Assembly: GCF_044360475.1 (NCBI RefSeq)
Contig: NZ_CP043494.1
Coordinates: 12,028,001-12,092,000 of the forward strand
From: Archangium minus
Lineage (GTDB): Bacteria > Myxococcota > Myxococcia > Myxococcales > Myxococcaceae
Reading direction: 5' to 3'
Length of the DNA stretch: 64,000 nucleotides
This document shows, piece after piece, positions 1-8,471 of the stretch. Each line of letters opens with the position of its first letter. The stretch's first letter is position 1. The position numbers and the translations under genes were made by a program. A model generated the notes under the pieces. The model ran no database searches, had not been told where the DNA came from, and saw only the letters and a program-made list of their open reading frames with translations.

Positions 1-26
1 GATGGGGGCATCAGGAGGAACACACG

Positions 27-995
27 GTGGAGCGTCGAAGACTGGGGCGGTCGGAGCTCGAAATCTCCGCCGTCGGGTTGGGGTGCTGGCAGTTCTCCGA
101 GGGCTTCGGCCTGGCGGGTGGCTTCTGGGAGGCGCTGCCGTCCGAGACGGTCCAGGAGATCGTCGATGCGTCGCTGCGCGGCGGCATCAACTGGTTCGAC
201 ACCGCCGAGGCCTATGGCAACGGCCGCTCGGAGAAGGCGCTCGCCGCCGCGCTCACGAGCCTGGGCAAAAAGCCCGGTGACGTCGCCGTCGCGACCAAGT
301 GGTTCCCCTATCCCTTTCGCGGCGCCTCCAGCATCCGCAACACCATCGACGAGCGGCTCGCGTGCTTGAGCCCCTTCCCCATCGACCTGCACCAAATCCA
401 CCAGCCCTTTGCGTTCACCACGGTCGCGGCCCAGGCCCATGCCATGGCGGACCTGGTCCAGGCGGGGAAGATTCGAACGGTGGGCGTCAGCAACTTCTCC
501 GAGAAGCGCATGCGCGCGGCCCACGCGGCGCTCGCGGCCCGGGGCATCCCGCTCGTCTCCAATCAGATGCAATACAGCCTGCTCGATCGGCGCATCGAGT
601 CCAATGGCGTGCTCGCTGCCGCCAAGGAGCTCGGCATTACGATCATCGCGTACTCGCCGCTCGCGCAGGGCCTGCTCTCGGGCAAGTTCCACGATGACCC
701 CACGCTCATCCAGAAGAGCGTGGGCCCGCGCAAGTACCTGCCCAGCTTCCGCGCCAAGGGGCTCGCGCGCAGCCGCCCGCTCATCGACGAGCTCCGGAAG
801 ATCGCCGCCGCCCACGGGGTCACCGCCTCGCAGGTCGCCCTCAACTGGCTGATCCACTTCCACGGGGACACCGTGGTCGTCATCCCCGGCGCGACGAAGC
901 GGCGCCACGCCGAGGAGAACGTCGGGACGATGGGCTTCAAGCTCTCGCAGCAGGAGCTGAACCGCATCGACGAGCTGTCACGCTCGTTCCGTTAG
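27..995 (+). CDS. Aldo/keto reductase
   Basis: 322 residues, the normal length for the aldo/keto reductase superfamily of cytosolic NAD(P)H-dependent (beta/alpha)8-barrel oxidoreductases. The expected catalytic tetrad is visible: Asp58 and Tyr63 in FDTAEAYGNGRSE, Lys91 in ATKW, and His125 in LHQIHQP. The C-terminal cofactor region VVIPGATKRRHAEEN is typical. The start is GTG at 27, chosen because AGGAGG lies at 13-18, eight bases upstream. The substrate cannot be told from sequence. The stop codon overlaps the stop of the convergent gene at 992-1963 by three bases. Confidence 0.95.
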   Translation: MERRRLGRSELEISAVGLGCWQFSEGFGLAGGFWEALPSETVQEIVDASLRGGINWFDTAEAYGNGRSEKALAAALTSLGKKPGDVAVATKWFPYPFRGASSIRNTIDERLACLSPFPIDLHQIHQPFAFTTVAAQAHAMADLVQAGKIRTVGVSNFSEKRMRAAHAALAARGIPLVSNQMQYSLLDRRIESNGVLAAAKELGITIIAYSPLAQGLLSGKFHDDPTLIQKSVGPRKYLPSFRAKGLARSRPLIDELRKIAAAHGVTASQVALNWLIHFHGDTVVVIPGATKRRHAEENVGTMGFKLSQQELNRIDELSRSFR

Positions 996-1963
996 AAGAG
1001 CCGCCAACCCACCTCGAGCCAGGCCATGGGCGCCTGGTAGCCGAGGCGGTAGTGGTCGCGCCACTCGTAGGCGCCGCCCAGGGACACACGCACCCGGGAC
1101 AGGTCCAGGGCCAGCCCAAGGCCGGCCCTCGCTCCGCCGCCCCCCGAGTCCATGGTGTAGAGCAGCGGTCCACCCGTCGCATAGACCTGCAGGCCGTAGC
1201 GCGGATTGGGCGCGATGAGCGGATAGGCCAGCCGCACGTCCGCCATCAGCAGGAAGACGGGCGTGGAGGTGCCCACGGAGGAAGCGAGCGCCGTGAGGCC
1301 CACGCCTCCCCGCAGCCCGTGGATGAGGTGCACCGTGCCCTGGGCGCTCACCCCCAACAGCGGCAGGGGGAGCGATCTCTGGAAGTCGGCCTCGCTGTGA
1401 ACACCGGCGTACAGCTGGAACGCGCCGAAGAGGGGAGGCTCCGCGGGCTCACTATCGACAGGAGCAGGCGTCTCCGCGGCCGGCGGGGGCGTGGCCTCCG
1501 CCAGCGCAGCCTGCTTCGCCGCGGCCTCGGCAGCAGCAGCGGCGGCAGCGGCCTTCTCGGCCTCGAGCCGCTCTCGCTCCGGGCAGTCGATCCGCAGCTT
1601 TTCGAAGAGAGCGTCCTGCTCCGCGGAAGGCTTGGCGAGCGGCAGACTGGCGAGGGGCTCCAGCTTCAACGCACGGCAGAAAGCGTCTTCCGCTTCCGGG
1701 GTCTTCGCGAGGCTCTGGTACAGGACGCCCTGCATCAGCGCGACCCATAGCTGCTCCTCGGTGCCGAGGTTCTCGGTGCACTCGGGCGTGGAGAGCTCGG
1801 TGAGGGCGGCATCGTACTTCTGGGTGGACGAGAGACGGGCCACCTTGCGAATGCAGGCGTTCTTCGTCTTCTCGGGCAGGGTGACCTTCATCGCCGGCGC
1901 GGCGAGGGTCGGAAGGGGGAGGAAGGGGACCAGGGTCAGAACAGCCGACAACAAGCGCTTCAT
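992..1963 (-). CDS. Predicted outer-membrane protein with helical N-terminal domain
   Basis: 323 residues from the ATG at 1963; the open frame runs further upstream but that part is antisense-like noise, and this Met begins a clear signal peptide (MKRLLSAVLTLVPFLPLPTL, cleavage near AAPA). Residues about 25-130 look helical and TPR-like (paired Ala/Leu-rich helices). A low-complexity Ala/Glu/Pro linker follows (about 130-180), including a run of alanines. The last 140 residues alternate polar and hydrophobic residues and end in Phe (LEVGWRLF), as in outer-membrane beta-barrels. The architecture suggests a periplasmic helical domain joined to a small barrel. Function is unknown. It may share a transcript with the repeat protein upstream (144-base gap, same strand). 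Confidence 0.75.
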   Translation of the reverse strand: MKRLLSAVLTLVPFLPLPTLAAPAMKVTLPEKTKNACIRKVARLSSTQKYDAALTELSTPECTENLGTEEQLWVALMQGVLYQSLAKTPEAEDAFCRALKLEPLASLPLAKPSAEQDALFEKLRIDCPERERLEAEKAAAAAAAAEAAAKQAALAEATPPPAAETPAPVDSEPAEPPLFGAFQLYAGVHSEADFQRSLPLPLLGVSAQGTVHLIHGLRGGVGLTALASSVGTSTPVFLLMADVRLAYPLIAPNPRYGLQVYATGGPLLYTMDSGGGGARAGLGLALDLSRVRVSLGGAYEWRDHYRLGYQAPMAWLEVGWRLF

Positions 1964-2106
1964 GGTGATGGTACTCGTGGCAAGGCGCCCCCCAGGGCGA
2001 TTGAAACCCGCCGACACCATACACCCAGGAGCCCCCGCAGCGGCACAGGGGGCTCGACCCTCTCCGGTGGAGGGGAGGCTCAGGCCCTCCCCCCGGTGGA
2101 GCTCCC

Positions 2107-5100
2107 TCAGGCGCCGATGAGGCCCTTCTGGAATTCGCTGATGTCTCCGATGAGATCGGCCGCTCCCTTGATGACCTTGGCCGTCCCGAGCACGATCTGC
2201 AGCGGGCCCGTGATACTGTTCAGGCCCGGTATCACCCCGGCGATGTCCAGGCCCAGCTGGCCGGCCGTCAGGGCGATGTTGAGCGCGTCCTTCGGGTCCT
2301 TGTGCAGCTCGTCCCACAGGTCCTTGGCGCTGCCAATGGCGCTGCCCGCGCTCACGATGTTGCCCAGGAGGGGCACCGACTTGAGGCCCGCCTTCGCCGC
2401 GAACTTCGTGGCCTCCTTGGTGATCTTCTCCTTGAGCTCATCCGGCAGCGCATCCACGAACCGGCCGAACATCCGCGTGAGGTTCTCAATGCCCTGACTG
2501 CCGAACGGCAGCTCCTGGCCCGCCACCTCGAAGTGGTCCCCTTGCGTGAGCAGCGCCCCACCCGCCTGGGCAATCTCGTTCAGCGCCCCGCCGATGTCAC
2601 CGCGCGCCAGCTTCTCGGCCGCCTCGAACAGGTTCGTCACCGCGCCCGAGTCCACCATCGCCGCGTTCAGCTCGCTGTCCGCGAACAGCTTGCCGAGGCT
2701 GCCCGGAATCTTCGACAGCGAGTCGAGGAACGCCTTGGCCGCCTCGGGGGCCGTCTCGGCGATGGCCTTGCCCGTGGTGGCGATGCCCGCCACGAAGCCA
2801 CTGAGGTCCCCACGCTGCAGGGCGCCAAACGCATCGCCCAACGCCTTGCCCACATCGTCGTTGCCCAGCAGGCTCGCCGCCGCGACGAGGGTGTCCTTGG
2901 CCCACTCCGGCACGCGCAGCTTGTCTGCCAGGGCGCCCACCATCCGACCGCGGAGATCCGGCGGCACGTCCGCCAGCGCCTTGCCGAGTGACTTGAGGGC
3001 CTCGCCTGGCTGGCCGCTCGCCAGCTGCTGGCCGGCCTGCATCACGTCGAAGATGGTGCCGCCCAGCGACGCGATGTCCTGGCCGTTCTGGATGCCGAAC
3101 GGCGCGAGCTTCTCCATCAGGCCCGCGTTCTTCGCCAGCGCGTTGCCCGCCGCCGTGGCCAGCTTCTCGTTGGTCAGCAGCTCCTTGGTGCCCTGCACCA
3201 GGTCGCCCGACATCATCTTGTCGAAGGACGCGTGCAGGTCCTTGTTGGTGACGAGCTCGTGGACGAAGTCCTTGTCCGTGAGCAGCGACCTGGCCACGCC
3301 CGCGAAGCCCTCGTCCGAGAGCTTGCCAGCCGTCGTGGTGATGGCCTTCTCGATGATGGACGGCGGCATCTTGCCCGCCGCGTCCTTGAGGCTCTTGAGC
3401 GCGACCTGGAAGTCACCCTGGCCCAGCGCCTGGCCCGCCTTGAGCAGGTCCGGCAGCGCACGGCCCGCCTGGATGAGCTCGGACGGGGTGATGCCCAGGC
3501 TGTTGATGTTGTTGCGCAGGCCCTCGGGCAGCTTGCTGACAAGCCGCTCGCCAATCTTGTTCAGCAAGTCCGGCGACGCATCGGCCGCCTTGCCCAGCGC
3601 GGTGATGCCGTCATCGAACTTGCCCTCGGAGAACGCCTTCACCGCGTCGAACAGGTGCGGCGCGGCCGCGCCCGCCTGGAGCAGGTCCTTCGAATCCAGG
3701 CCCGCCTTCGACAGCATCTCCTTGACGCCCGGATCCTCGCTGAGCGCCGTGAGCGCCGTGTCGCGCGCCGCGTCGTTGCCCAGCAGCCCACGCAGGCCCT
3801 CCAGGCGCGTGGACTCGTTGAAGAGCTTGCCCACCTGCGCGTGCAGCTCTCCATTGGTGACGACCTGCTTGAGGAACGCCTCGTTCGTCAGCAGCGTCTT
3901 CACCGCGCCAAACTGGCTGGGCAGTTGCTGCGCCAGGCCCTTCAGCGCCTGCGCTGAGAGGTCCGGTGCGGCGATCGCCGCGTCCTTCAGGCTGTTGAAG
4001 GCCTTGCCCCAGTCCCCCTTGCTCGCCGCATCCACCGCCTCATACAGGTGCGGCAGCGCCGGGCCCGCCGTGCGGATCTGCTCCGACGTGATGCCCAGCT
4101 TCGCGAACTGGTCCTTGACGCTCTGGGGCAGGAGCTTCTCGAGCTTCTGACCCAGCTTCACCGCCAGCTCCGGCGCGGCCTCCGCCGCCGCCTGGATGTC
4201 CGCCAGAGCGCCCTTCACGTCCCCCGCGCGAATCTTCTCGGCGGCATCCAGCAGCTTCGGCGCAGCCGCGCCCATCCCCACCAGGTCCTGCGGCTCCAGG
4301 CCGACCTTCTTGAGCGCGTCCTTGATGCCCGGGTCGTTGCCGAGCGCCGTGAGCGCCGTGTCGCGCACCTTGTCGTTGCCCAGCAGCCCGCGCAGGCCTT
4401 CCAGGCGCGTGGACTCGTTGAAGAGCTTGCTCACCTGCCCGTGCAGGTCCCGATTGGACACGACCTGCTTGAGGAAGGCGTCATTCGTCAGCAGCGTCTT
4501 CACCGCGCCAAACTGGCTGGGCAGCTGCTGCCCCAGGCGCTTCATCACCTGCGCCGAGAGGTCCGGCGCGGAGATCGCCGCCTCCTTCAGTCCCTCAAGG
4601 GCCTTGCCCCACTCGCCCTTGCTCGCCGCGTCCACCGCCTCGTACAGGTGCGGCAGCGCCGGGCCCGCCGTGCGGATCTGCTCCGGCGTGATGCCCAGCC
4701 TGGCGAACTGGTCCTTCACACTCTGGGGCAGGAGCTTCTCGAGCTTCTGACCCAGCTTCACCGCCAGCTCCGGCGCGGCTTCCGCCGCCGCCTGGATGTC
4801 CGCCAGAGCGCCCTTCACGTCCCCCGCGCGAATCTTCTCGGCGGCATCCAGCAGCTTCGGCGCAGCCGCGCCCATCCCCACCAGGTCCTGCGGCTCCAGG
4901 CCGACCTTCTTGAGCGCATCCTTGATGCCCGGGTCGTTGCCGAGCGCCGTGAGCGCCGTGTCGCGAACCTTGTCGTTACCCAGCAGCCCGCGCAGGCCTT
5001 CCAGGCGCGTGGACTCGTTGAAGAGCTTGCCTACCTGGTCATGCAGCTCGCCGTTGGTGACGACCTGCTTGAGGAAGGCGTCATTCGTCAGCAGCGTCTT

Positions 5101-6183
5101 CACCGCGCCGAGCTGGCTGGGCAGTTGCTGCGCCAGGCCCTTCAGCGCCTGCGTCGAGAGGTCCGGCGCGGAGATCGCCGCATCCTTCAGACTGTTGAAG
5201 GCCTTGCCCCAGTCCCCCTTGCTCGCCGCGTCCGCCGCTTCATACAGGTGCGGCAGCGCCGGGCCCGCTGTGCGGATCTGCTCCGGCGTGATGCCCAGCT
5301 TGGCGAACTGGTCCTTCACACTCTGGGGCAGGAGCTTCTCGAGCTTCTCGCCAACCTTCTCGGCCACACTCGGCGCGGCTTCCGCCGCCGCCTGAATGTC
5401 CGCCAGAGCGCCCTTCACATCCCCCGCGCGAATCTTCTCGGCGGCATCCAGCAGCTTCGGCGCGGCCGCGCCCAACCCCACCAGGTCCTGCGGCTCCAGG
5501 CCAACCTTCGCCAGCTGCTCCTTGATGGTCTTGTCGTTCCCCAGCGCGCCCAGCACCGCGTCGCGTGCACTGTCGTTGCCGAGCAACTCGCGCAGGGCTC
5601 CCGTGTCCGCCGGGTTCTTGATCAGCTTACCAATCGAGGCGTGCAGCGCGTTGTTGGTGACCAGCGCCTTGGCCACCTTCTCATCCGTCAGCAGCGACTT
5701 CGCCGGACCCTCGGGCAGGTTCTGCGCCAGGCCCCGGATGGCCTTCTGCGCCACCTCGGGCGCGGCCAGCGCCGCGTTGCGCAGGTGCTCCAGCGCCTGC
5801 TCCGGGTGCCCTCCCTTCACAGAATCGGCGGCCTTCTTCAGGTGCGGCTGCGCCGCCTGCCCCGCCTTCTTGAGGTCATCCTCCGTCAGGCCAATCTTCG
5901 ACAGCGCGCTCGTATCCGGAGCACCGGAGGACTGCGCCGCCACGGGCGCCGTGGTGGACCCCAGCCGCTGCGCCTGCTGGCCGCGCTGCGCCGACGTGGC
6001 CTGCTTGCCGCCTTCAAAACCGTCCCCCCCCGTTCGCCGCGGAGTCGCCTCGTTGCGTCTCGTGGGGCCCTGAGCACCTTTCGCGGTCGTCCCAGACGGG
6101 GTCTTCACCGTGTTGGCGGGCTTCGGCTCCGGCGGCTTCGGCTTGTTGTAGGACTTCGGACCACCGGTTTTGTCGATCGCCAT
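2107..6183 (-). CDS. Large alpha-helical repeat protein with hydrophobic C-terminus
   Basis: 1358 residues from the ATG at 6183; the frame is open further upstream but composition changes there. No strong Shine-Dalgarno is visible, so the start is tentative. There is no signal peptide. Residues 1-75 are Pro/Lys/Gly/Gln-rich and probably disordered. Residues about 90-1180 contain some 10-12 copies of a ~60-residue helical motif of form LGITPEQIRTAGPALPHL, then GDW.KA..SLKDAA..APDL, then LA..LP. Some copies are separated by a longer segment with LLTNDAFLKQVVTN and LLGNDKVRDTALTAL, giving a 200-residue super-repeat. The last 100 residues are Gly/Ala/Leu/Ile-rich (VPLLGNIVSAGSAIG, AGVIPGLNSITGPLQIVLG), consistent with a membrane-active or amphipathic helical hairpin. 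I do not recognise the family. It could be a scaffold, an effector delivered without a signal peptide, or a cell-surface protein. Confidence 0.85.
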   Translation of the reverse strand: MAIDKTGGPKSYNKPKPPEPKPANTVKTPSGTTAKGAQGPTRRNEATPRRTGGDGFEGGKQATSAQRGQQAQRLGSTTAPVAAQSSGAPDTSALSKIGLTEDDLKKAGQAAQPHLKKAADSVKGGHPEQALEHLRNAALAAPEVAQKAIRGLAQNLPEGPAKSLLTDEKVAKALVTNNALHASIGKLIKNPADTGALRELLGNDSARDAVLGALGNDKTIKEQLAKVGLEPQDLVGLGAAAPKLLDAAEKIRAGDVKGALADIQAAAEAAPSVAEKVGEKLEKLLPQSVKDQFAKLGITPEQIRTAGPALPHLYEAADAASKGDWGKAFNSLKDAAISAPDLSTQALKGLAQQLPSQLGAVKTLLTNDAFLKQVVTNGELHDQVGKLFNESTRLEGLRGLLGNDKVRDTALTALGNDPGIKDALKKVGLEPQDLVGMGAAAPKLLDAAEKIRAGDVKGALADIQAAAEAAPELAVKLGQKLEKLLPQSVKDQFARLGITPEQIRTAGPALPHLYEAVDAASKGEWGKALEGLKEAAISAPDLSAQVMKRLGQQLPSQFGAVKTLLTNDAFLKQVVSNRDLHGQVSKLFNESTRLEGLRGLLGNDKVRDTALTALGNDPGIKDALKKVGLEPQDLVGMGAAAPKLLDAAEKIRAGDVKGALADIQAAAEAAPELAVKLGQKLEKLLPQSVKDQFAKLGITSEQIRTAGPALPHLYEAVDAASKGDWGKAFNSLKDAAIAAPDLSAQALKGLAQQLPSQFGAVKTLLTNEAFLKQVVTNGELHAQVGKLFNESTRLEGLRGLLGNDAARDTALTALSEDPGVKEMLSKAGLDSKDLLQAGAAAPHLFDAVKAFSEGKFDDGITALGKAADASPDLLNKIGERLVSKLPEGLRNNINSLGITPSELIQAGRALPDLLKAGQALGQGDFQVALKSLKDAAGKMPPSIIEKAITTTAGKLSDEGFAGVARSLLTDKDFVHELVTNKDLHASFDKMMSGDLVQGTKELLTNEKLATAAGNALAKNAGLMEKLAPFGIQNGQDIASLGGTIFDVMQAGQQLASGQPGEALKSLGKALADVPPDLRGRMVGALADKLRVPEWAKDTLVAAASLLGNDDVGKALGDAFGALQRGDLSGFVAGIATTGKAIAETAPEAAKAFLDSLSKIPGSLGKLFADSELNAAMVDSGAVTNLFEAAEKLARGDIGGALNEIAQAGGALLTQGDHFEVAGQELPFGSQGIENLTRMFGRFVDALPDELKEKITKEATKFAAKAGLKSVPLLGNIVSAGSAIGSAKDLWDELHKDPKDALNIALTAGQLGLDIAGVIPGLNSITGPLQIVLGTAKVIKGAADLIGDISEFQKGLIGA
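3541..5940. repeat. 600-bp tandem coding repeats
   Basis: Within the repeat-protein gene the same DNA recurs at a 600-base period. The stretch around 4141-4390 is almost base-for-base the same as 4741-4990, and more diverged copies lie at 5341-5590 and 3541-3790. The central copies are far more similar to each other than protein-level constraint requires, which points to recent duplication or continuing homogenisation. The period is exactly 200 codons, so copy-number change would keep the frame. Such repeats are also prone to assembly collapse, so the copy number here may not be exact. Confidence 0.9.
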
Positions 6184-6362
6184 GAATGGAATCTCGCGAA
6201 GGCCTCGCGTCTCCTCTGGGGTGCGCGCGGCTCGGGGTATGTCAGGGGAGCTCCCTGCTTTCAGATTATCGGACTTGTAGATTTCTAGTTGCGCGGGTCC
6301 GATTTCCGGATCACCCGGCCCCACCGGAGCACCCACCCCGGCGGGGCTCTTGACGCGAGGCG

Positions 6363-6599
6363 TCAGGGCTTGGCGTTGGGGTCGAGGCCCTTGTTCACCG
6401 CCTCGATGGCTTTCTCCGTGAGCTCGATGGCCTTGGCGCGGTGGCCCGCCTTGTCCTCAGGGGCCGTCTTCAGCGAGGCCAACGCGTAGCGCAGGTGCAC
6501 GAGCGCCGCCTCCAGCTTGGGCTGCTTCTCGGCAAAGGCCCGCTGGGTGAACCCCCCCAGGACGAAGGCAACAGCGACAGCGATGACGGTGCGACGCAT
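6363..6599 (-). CDS. Small exported helical protein
   Basis: 78 residues. A signal peptide (about residues 1-23, MRRTVIAVAVAFVLGGFTQR then AFA) is followed by a mature part of about 55 residues predicted to form one helical hairpin (KLEAALVHLRYALASLK and RAKAIELTEKAIEAVNKGL). The pattern resembles small periplasmic helical proteins of myxobacteria and other proteobacteria with no assigned function. GGAG sits about ten bases upstream of the ATG at 6599. It ends 179 bases before the repeat-protein start on the same strand, so co-transcription is possible. Confidence 0.75.
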   Translation of the reverse strand: MRRTVIAVAVAFVLGGFTQRAFAEKQPKLEAALVHLRYALASLKTAPEDKAGHRAKAIELTEKAIEAVNKGLDPNAKP

Positions 6600-6858
6600 C
6601 AGGAGACTCCCGCGAGGAAGGGTTGAACCGCGAGCCCATCATCCACGAGCCCCCGTCAACCGTTCCACAAGCCGCCTGTAGGAACTTCAGGCTTCAGGGA
6701 GGGCAGTCACACCTCGGAGCAGCTCCACGTGCATCGCCCAACGGAAGACAGGGGGCTTGGCGCGTCCAGCGCAGAACAAACCCTGTAGTTCCGCCAGGAG
6801 TGGCTCGGCAAAGCCTTTGCAGAGGGCCCCAGGCGAAGCTTTCTAGAGGGGGTGCGCG

Positions 6859-7023
6859 ATGCGCGGAGTCATCACCAGCCGTGAGGTGCTCGAGAACCTC
6901 GGTCTCATCTACCGGGAGTTCGGCGCCGCCTGTCTCCTGCGCTGTCTGTGGGTCATCCTACGCGGGCGCAGCACCACCTTCCTCGAGGTGGCCTGCCAGC
7001 CCGAGCCGGACCGCTACCGCTAG
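6859..7023 (+). CDS. Small hypothetical protein (54 aa)
   Basis: A short frame beginning MRGVITSREVLENLGLIYRE and ending EPDRYR, preceded by a good ribosome site (GAGGGGG about eight bases upstream of the ATG at 6859). The middle (FGAACLLRCLWVILRG) is hydrophobic with two cysteines and may be a membrane-associated helix. Codon use is strongly G/C at third positions, like the flanking genes. The stop abuts the stop of the convergent RIO kinase gene exactly (TAG/CTA at 7021-7026). I believe similar short proteins occur in myxobacteria, but this is from memory. Function unknown. Confidence 0.6.
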   Translation: MRGVITSREVLENLGLIYREFGAACLLRCLWVILRGRSTTFLEVACQPEPDRYR

Positions 7024-8421
7024 CTAGGATTCGTCGTCCGGCTTCGCCGGGGATGGAGTGGGAGCCACCGGAGTCTTCTGCACGTAGGACACCTGCGGAC
7101 CACCACCCCCCCGACCCTGACGCGGCCCACGCCCGGCTCCGCCGTCCCTCCGCTGCTCCGGAGGACGCCCGCGCGGGCCCTGCTGCTGACCCCGCTGCTG
7201 CTCCGAGGGCCTCGCGCCCTGCTCCCGCCACGGACGCTGACCGTCTCCGTTTCCTTCGGGAGAACGCTCGCCCCGAGGACGATCGCCACGTGGAGGACGG
7301 TCTCCTCGAGGACGCATCTCCCGAGGACCCTGTGACTCCGGGGGCCTCGCGCCCTGCTCGCGCCACGGGCGCTGGCCTTCTCCGTCCACCCGAGGCGGGC
7401 GCTCACCCTGAGGACGATCTCCTCGCGGGAAGCGCTCACCCTGAGGACGGTCTCCTCGCTTCTCGAAGCGCTCGCCCTGGGGCCGGTCCCCGCGTTGCTG
7501 GAAACGCTCCCCCTGGGAACGGTCTCCCCGCTGCTCGAAGCGCTCTCCCTGGGGACGGTCTCCTCGCGGGAAGCGCTCGCCCTGGGGACGGTCTCCTCGC
7601 GGATGTCCTCCGCCAAAGCCACCGTCCGAGCCATTGCGCGGACCCGAGAAGCGGCGATCGCGCGGCCCGCCCTCGCCCTGGAAGCGCCCCGTGGGCACGA
7701 AGTCCGGCGTCAGCTCGCGCTTCACGTACGCCCGCCAGATTTCGTGCGCATCTCCCGAGCGCGAACGCAGGCTGGGGTCCGTCGCCTCGAAGTAGCGGCG
7801 CAGGTTCTCGATGTCGCGCTTGAAGAAGAACTCGGCCTGGCTGTTGGCCGCCGCGTCCACCACCTGCGGGAAGTCGATGATGGTGGCCCCGCGGTTGCCC
7901 AGCAGGATGTTGAAGGCTGACAGGTCCCCGTGGATGAGGTCGCAGCACAGCATCCGGATGGCCTGGTTGCGCAGGTCGAAGTACAGCGCCGAGGCCTCCT
8001 CGGGCGTGAGCGCGGCCTCCTCCAACCGCGGCGCCGGGTGGCCCTCGAGGTCCAGCACCAGCTCCATCAGCAGCACGCCCTCGTAGAACATCACCGGCTT
8101 GGGCACGCAGACGCCGGCCGCGTACAGCTTGCCCAGGGCGTCCGCCTCCGCCGTCTTCCACGCATCCTCGGCGGCCTGCACGCCGAAGCGGCTCCCCTTG
8201 GCGATGGCCCGCGCGGTGCGGCTGTTGCGCACCTGCCGGCCCTCCCGGTAGCCCGAGTTGTTGCGGAAGTTGCGGTGCTCGCGCTCCTTGTAAATCTTCG
8301 CCGCGACGACCTCGCCGCCGTGGCGAACAAGGTACACGTCCGCCTCCTTGCCACTTTTGAGGCGGCCCACCACCTCGTCAATCACACCATCGGTCAGCAG
8401 GACTTGGAGCGCTTCGTTCAT
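7024..8421 (-). CDS. RIO-type serine/threonine kinase with long repetitive tail
   Basis: 465 residues from the ATG at 8421. Residues about 1-270 form a RIO-family atypical kinase domain: ATP-binding lysine near residue 42 (AAKIYKE), the flexible-loop motif NFRNNSGYREGRQVRNS, catalytic HGDLSAFN with Asp166, and metal-binding Asp183 in IIDFPQ. RIO kinases act in ribosome maturation in eukaryotes and archaea; bacterial roles are poorly defined. Residues 275-465 are a disordered Arg/Gly/Pro/Gln/Glu-rich tail with repeated GDRPQGERF units and two copies of GQRPWREQGARP. Typical bacterial RIO proteins are about 280 residues, so the tail is an extension. It may bind RNA, by analogy with RGG-like regions, but this is inference. 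Confidence 0.9.
   Translation of the reverse strand: MNEALQVLLTDGVIDEVVGRLKSGKEADVYLVRHGGEVVAAKIYKEREHRNFRNNSGYREGRQVRNSRTARAIAKGSRFGVQAAEDAWKTAEADALGKLYAAGVCVPKPVMFYEGVLLMELVLDLEGHPAPRLEEAALTPEEASALYFDLRNQAIRMLCCDLIHGDLSAFNILLGNRGATIIDFPQVVDAAANSQAEFFFKRDIENLRRYFEATDPSLRSRSGDAHEIWRAYVKRELTPDFVPTGRFQGEGGPRDRRFSGPRNGSDGGFGGGHPRGDRPQGERFPRGDRPQGERFEQRGDRSQGERFQQRGDRPQGERFEKRGDRPQGERFPRGDRPQGERPPRVDGEGQRPWREQGARPPESQGPREMRPRGDRPPRGDRPRGERSPEGNGDGQRPWREQGARPSEQQRGQQQGPRGRPPEQRRDGGAGRGPRQGRGGGGPQVSYVQKTPVAPTPSPAKPDDES
7401..7610. repeat. Short tandem coding repeats in RIO kinase tail
   Basis: About seven imperfect 27-33-base units encode GDRPQGERF plus a variable two- or three-residue spacer (PR, EQR, QQR, EKR). 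Codons vary between units (for example cctggggac and cctgaggac on the plus strand), so the repeat is maintained mainly at protein level. The region is expected to vary in length between strains. Confidence 0.85.
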
Positions 8422-8471
8422 TCGTTCGCGTGTCGGAAGTCCCGGAGTCCTACCACGTATTCCGGGCGACC

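Noticed and set aside
3541..5940. CRISPR-like tandem repeats
   Set aside because: The period is 600 bases, spacers are absent and the repeats are coding, so this is not a CRISPR array.
4048..6288. Long plus-strand open frames opposite the helical repeat protein
   Set aside because: They are antisense shadows created by high third-position G+C in the minus-strand gene; the products are Arg/Leu/Gln-rich with no recognisable fold and inherit the 600-bp repeat.
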